8,234 nucleotides of DNA from Myxococcales bacterium (GTDB lineage: Bacteria; Myxococcota; Myxococcia; Myxococcales; Anaeromyxobacteraceae): NCBI GenBank assembly GCA_021848865.1, contig JAJZTO010000107.1, forward strand, positions 1 to 8,234, written 5' to 3'. The position numbers and the translations under genes are program-made. Positions 6,377-8,234 of the stretch are shown here, in pieces. The notes under the pieces were generated by a model. That model searched no databases. It worked only from the letters and a program-made list of their open reading frames with translations, and had not been told where the DNA came from. Numbering within the stretch: the stretch's first letter is position 1; each line of letters starts with the position of its first letter.

Positions 6377-8234
6377 GCCGCCTGGTCGTGGACCGGCTGT
6401 GGCCGATGCTCGTCGGCCTCGGGGCGCTCCTCGCCGGCGCGATGGCGCTCCAGCAGTGGGCGGGGCGCCGCGGCAACGAGACCATCCGCGTCGCCATCCA
6501 CGACGAGAGCACGGCGGGGAGCGAGGACGACGACGCGGCGCCGGCGGGAGACGAGCCGGGCACGGACGGGGCGGCGCTCTCGGAGCTGCACGCGCGGGCC
6601 CGGGTCGCGGCGCTCCGCGCCCAGTTCCAGGAGGCGATCGCGCTGTACCGGCAGGCGCTCGCGAAGGACCGGGGCTCCGCCGTGCTCCACGGGGAGCTCG
6701 GCCACTGGACGCTGGTCGCGGGGAAGCCCAAGGAAGCGCTGCCGCACCTCCTGCGGGCGGACGCGCTCCGGCCCACGGCGCGCACGGCGCTCTGGCTCGG
6801 GAAGGCCCGGTGGAAGCTCGGCGACAGGGCCGGCGCGGAGCGGGACCTGCGCCGGGCCCTCTCGCTCCGCCCCGCGTATCGCGCCGCCCGCCTCGCGCTC
6901 GGCAACCTCCTGCGCAAGACCGGCGCGCACGAGGAGGCCATCTCGCTGCTCGGCGCCGCGGCCGAGTCGGGCTCGAACGAGGAGCGGGCGCGCGCGCTGG
7001 TGGCGCTCGGCGCGGCCTACCTGGACTCCGATCGCCGGGGGGACGCGGAGCGGTCCTTCGAGCGGGCCATCCAGTTCGCCCCGGCGCGCGCCGGGGTGCG
7101 GCTCTCGATCGCGCGCGCCTGGCTCGCCACCGAGAAGAAGGAGGACGTCCCGCGCGCCCTCCAGATCGCCCAGCGCACCGCCGAGCTCGCGCCGGACGTG
7201 GCGGGCGTGTACGGAACGCTGGGCCGCGCCCGCGAGCGCTCGGGCGACGCCGCGCTCGCGCTGGAGGCCTATGACCACGCCCTCCGCCTCGACCCGCGCT
7301 ATCGATACGTTCGCAAGCGCCTGGTGCACCTGGCGCTGAAGGCCCGGGACTTCCCGCGGGCGCGGCACGAGGCGGACCGGCTCCTCGCCGACGGCCCCGA
7401 CGTGCCCGAGCACAGGTTCCTGGCCGCGCTGGTCGCCGACCGGGAACGGCGGCGGCCGGAAGCGCGGAAGGGCTACCTCGACGCGATCGCGGCCGCCAAG
7501 GGCGACTACCCCGAGGCGTACGTCAACCTCGCCGCGCTGGAAGCGGCGGCGGGCGAAACCGCCCGGGCCAGGGGCGCGCTCCAGAAGGCGCTCGCCCTCC
7601 GGCCCGACTTCGACACCGCCTGGACGGCCCTCGGCAAGCTTCAGGAGGCCCAGGGGCGGCGGGACGCCGCCGAGGCCGCGTACCGGCGCGCGCTGGAGGC
7701 CGATCCGGGCCACGCCCCCGCCTGGCTCGCCCTCGGCCAGCTTCACGCCGCCGAGGGTCGCGTCGAGGAAGCCATCCGGGACCTCCGGAAGGCGATCGAG
7801 GCGAAGCCTGGATACGACGCCGCGGCGCTTGCCCTCGGAACGACCTACGCGGCGGCGGGTCGCCTCGACGAGGCGATCGCGACCTTCCGCGCCCTGGTGG
7901 CCATGGCGCCCCGCCACGTCTCCGGATGGTACGGCCTGGCGCGGGCGCTCGCGGCGAGGGGGAGCCGGGCCGAGGCGGTGGGGGCGCTGCATGAGCCGCT
8001 GGGCACCGGGGTCAATCCCGCCAAGCTCGCCTTCGGCTATCTGCGCGCCGCCCGCGCCGCCGGGGCGAAGGTGCATCCGGCCAGCCCGGTTTTGAATATC
8101 GAGCGTCAGGGAAACGTGTTTCGGGTGCGCACGCCCGGCGGCACCGTGCGCGCCCGCGCCGTCGTCATCGCCACTGGCGGCTATACCGGCCAGGGTCTGC
8201 ACAAGACCCTGCGCAGCAAGATCATGCCGATCCT
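6373..8234 (+). CDS. Membrane-anchored TPR protein, C-terminus replaced by oxidoreductase-like sequence, runs off the edge
   Basis: It starts at ATG 6373, overlapping the ligase stop (ATGA), and stays open to the right edge (620 codons, no stop). Residues about 9-29 (LWPMLVGLGALLAGAMALQQ) form a membrane anchor, followed by an acidic low-complexity linker (about 44-68, EDDDAAPAGDE). From about residue 72 to 540 it is built of tetratricopeptide repeats, roughly a dozen. The last four are on an exact 34-residue period, with equivalent positions at 417 (W), 451 (W), 485 and 519 (W), as in DTAWTALGKLQEAQG and APAWLALGQLHAAEG. TPRs are protein-binding scaffolds, so the likely role is assembling or tethering partners of the upstream ligase and transglutaminase-like protein at the membrane; this is inferred from coupling alone. 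After about residue 538 the TPR pattern ends abruptly and a different protein family continues in frame (separate entry). The true C-terminus of the TPR protein is therefore probably not represented. Confidence 0.8.
   Translation, partial: MSRLVVDRLWPMLVGLGALLAGAMALQQWAGRRGNETIRVAIHDESTAGSEDDDAAPAGDEPGTDGAALSELHARARVAALRAQFQEAIALYRQALAKDRGSAVLHGELGHWTLVAGKPKEALPHLLRADALRPTARTALWLGKARWKLGDRAGAERDLRRALSLRPAYRAARLALGNLLRKTGAHEEAISLLGAAAESGSNEERARALVALGAAYLDSDRRGDAERSFERAIQFAPARAGVRLSIARAWLATEKKEDVPRALQIAQRTAELAPDVAGVYGTLGRARERSGDAALALEAYDHALRLDPRYRYVRKRLVHLALKARDFPRARHEADRLLADGPDVPEHRFLAALVADRERRRPEARKGYLDAIAAAKGDYPEAYVNLAALEAAAGETARARGALQKALALRPDFDTAWTALGKLQEAQGRRDAAEAAYRRALEADPGHAPAWLALGQLHAAEGRVEEAIRDLRKAIEAKPGYDAAALALGTTYAAAGRLDEAIATFRALVAMAPRHVSGWYGLARALAARGSRAEAVGALHEPLGTGVNPAKLAFGYLRAARAAGAKVHPASPVLNIERQGNVFRVRTPGGTVRARAVVIATGGYTGQGLHKTLRSKIMPI
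7990..8234 (+). other. FAD-dependent (DAO-type) oxidoreductase fragment fused in frame to the TPR gene
   Basis: The last 81 codons read as the middle of a DAO-family FAD-dependent oxidoreductase. VNPAKLAFGYLRAARAAGAK corresponds to the conserved 'nP.kla.gl..aA...Ga' helix. VHPASPVLNIE, FRVRTPGGTVRARAVVIATGG and YTGQGLHKTLRSKIMPIL correspond to the strand order that follows in PuuB/YgaF-like enzymes. The N-terminal dinucleotide-binding glycine motif that these enzymes need is absent, because TPR repeats occupy that place. By hand count, 12 of 81 codons end in A or T (such as CAT, AAT, TTT, ACT), compared with about 24 of 539 in the TPR part. I take it to be sequence of different origin joined here, either an assembly chimera or a real recombination. 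Both ends of the oxidoreductase gene are missing. Confidence 0.7.

Noticed and set aside
5590..8202. An 870-codon open frame on the minus strand opposite the ligase and TPR genes
   Set aside because: It is compositionally odd (Arg-, Gly-, Pro- and Glu-rich, low-complexity) and lies wholly opposite plus-strand genes with clear ATP-grasp and TPR motifs. Long antisense open frames are expected when third codon positions are nearly all G or C.

Overview
The window is very GC-rich throughout. Codons end almost always in G or C, and long spurious open frames run opposite the real genes. I read it as a chromosomal piece of a high-GC bacterium. The myxobacterial (Myxococcota, Anaeromyxobacter-like) flavour of the hypothetical proteins suggests that group, but this is an impression and no search was run. 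No rRNA, tRNA, insertion sequence, CRISPR array or phage gene was seen.

Layout. (a) 1-840, minus: the first 280 codons of an unrecognised protein with a small SH3/Tudor-like N-terminal segment; it runs off the left edge. (b) 841-1048: a divergent intergenic region with a shared inverted element. (c) 1049-1608, plus: two small helical proteins. The second has no ATG, GTG or TTG start and begins exactly where the first frame stops. (d) 1609-1669: a convergent gap with a strong GC hairpin. (e) 1670-2476, minus: an unrecognised 268-residue protein whose N-terminus resembles the C-terminal domain of ribosomal protein L7/L12. (f) 2539-3753, minus: a major facilitator superfamily transporter. (g) 3754-3896: a divergent promoter region. 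(h) 3897 to the right edge, plus: three genes joined by 4-base overlaps. They encode an inner-membrane transglutaminase-like/7-TM protein, an ATP-grasp ligase of the alpha-L-glutamate-ligase-related type, and a membrane-anchored TPR protein.

The operon in (h) is the biologically coherent unit. The transglutaminase-like 7-TM protein and the ATP-grasp ligase are a known pair, proposed from comparative genomics to belong to a peptide or amide-bond-forming system at the membrane. The third, tightly coupled member here is a TPR scaffold. The retropepsin-like protease often linked to such pairs is not in this window.

The most unusual signal is at the right end. At about 7980-8000 the TPR protein stops following its exact 34-residue period and becomes, in the same frame, the middle of a FAD-dependent (DAO-type) oxidoreductase, with a visible change in codon use. 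A chimeric assembly join is the most likely explanation. A recombination-made fusion is possible but would lack the oxidoreductase's N-terminal dinucleotide-binding part.
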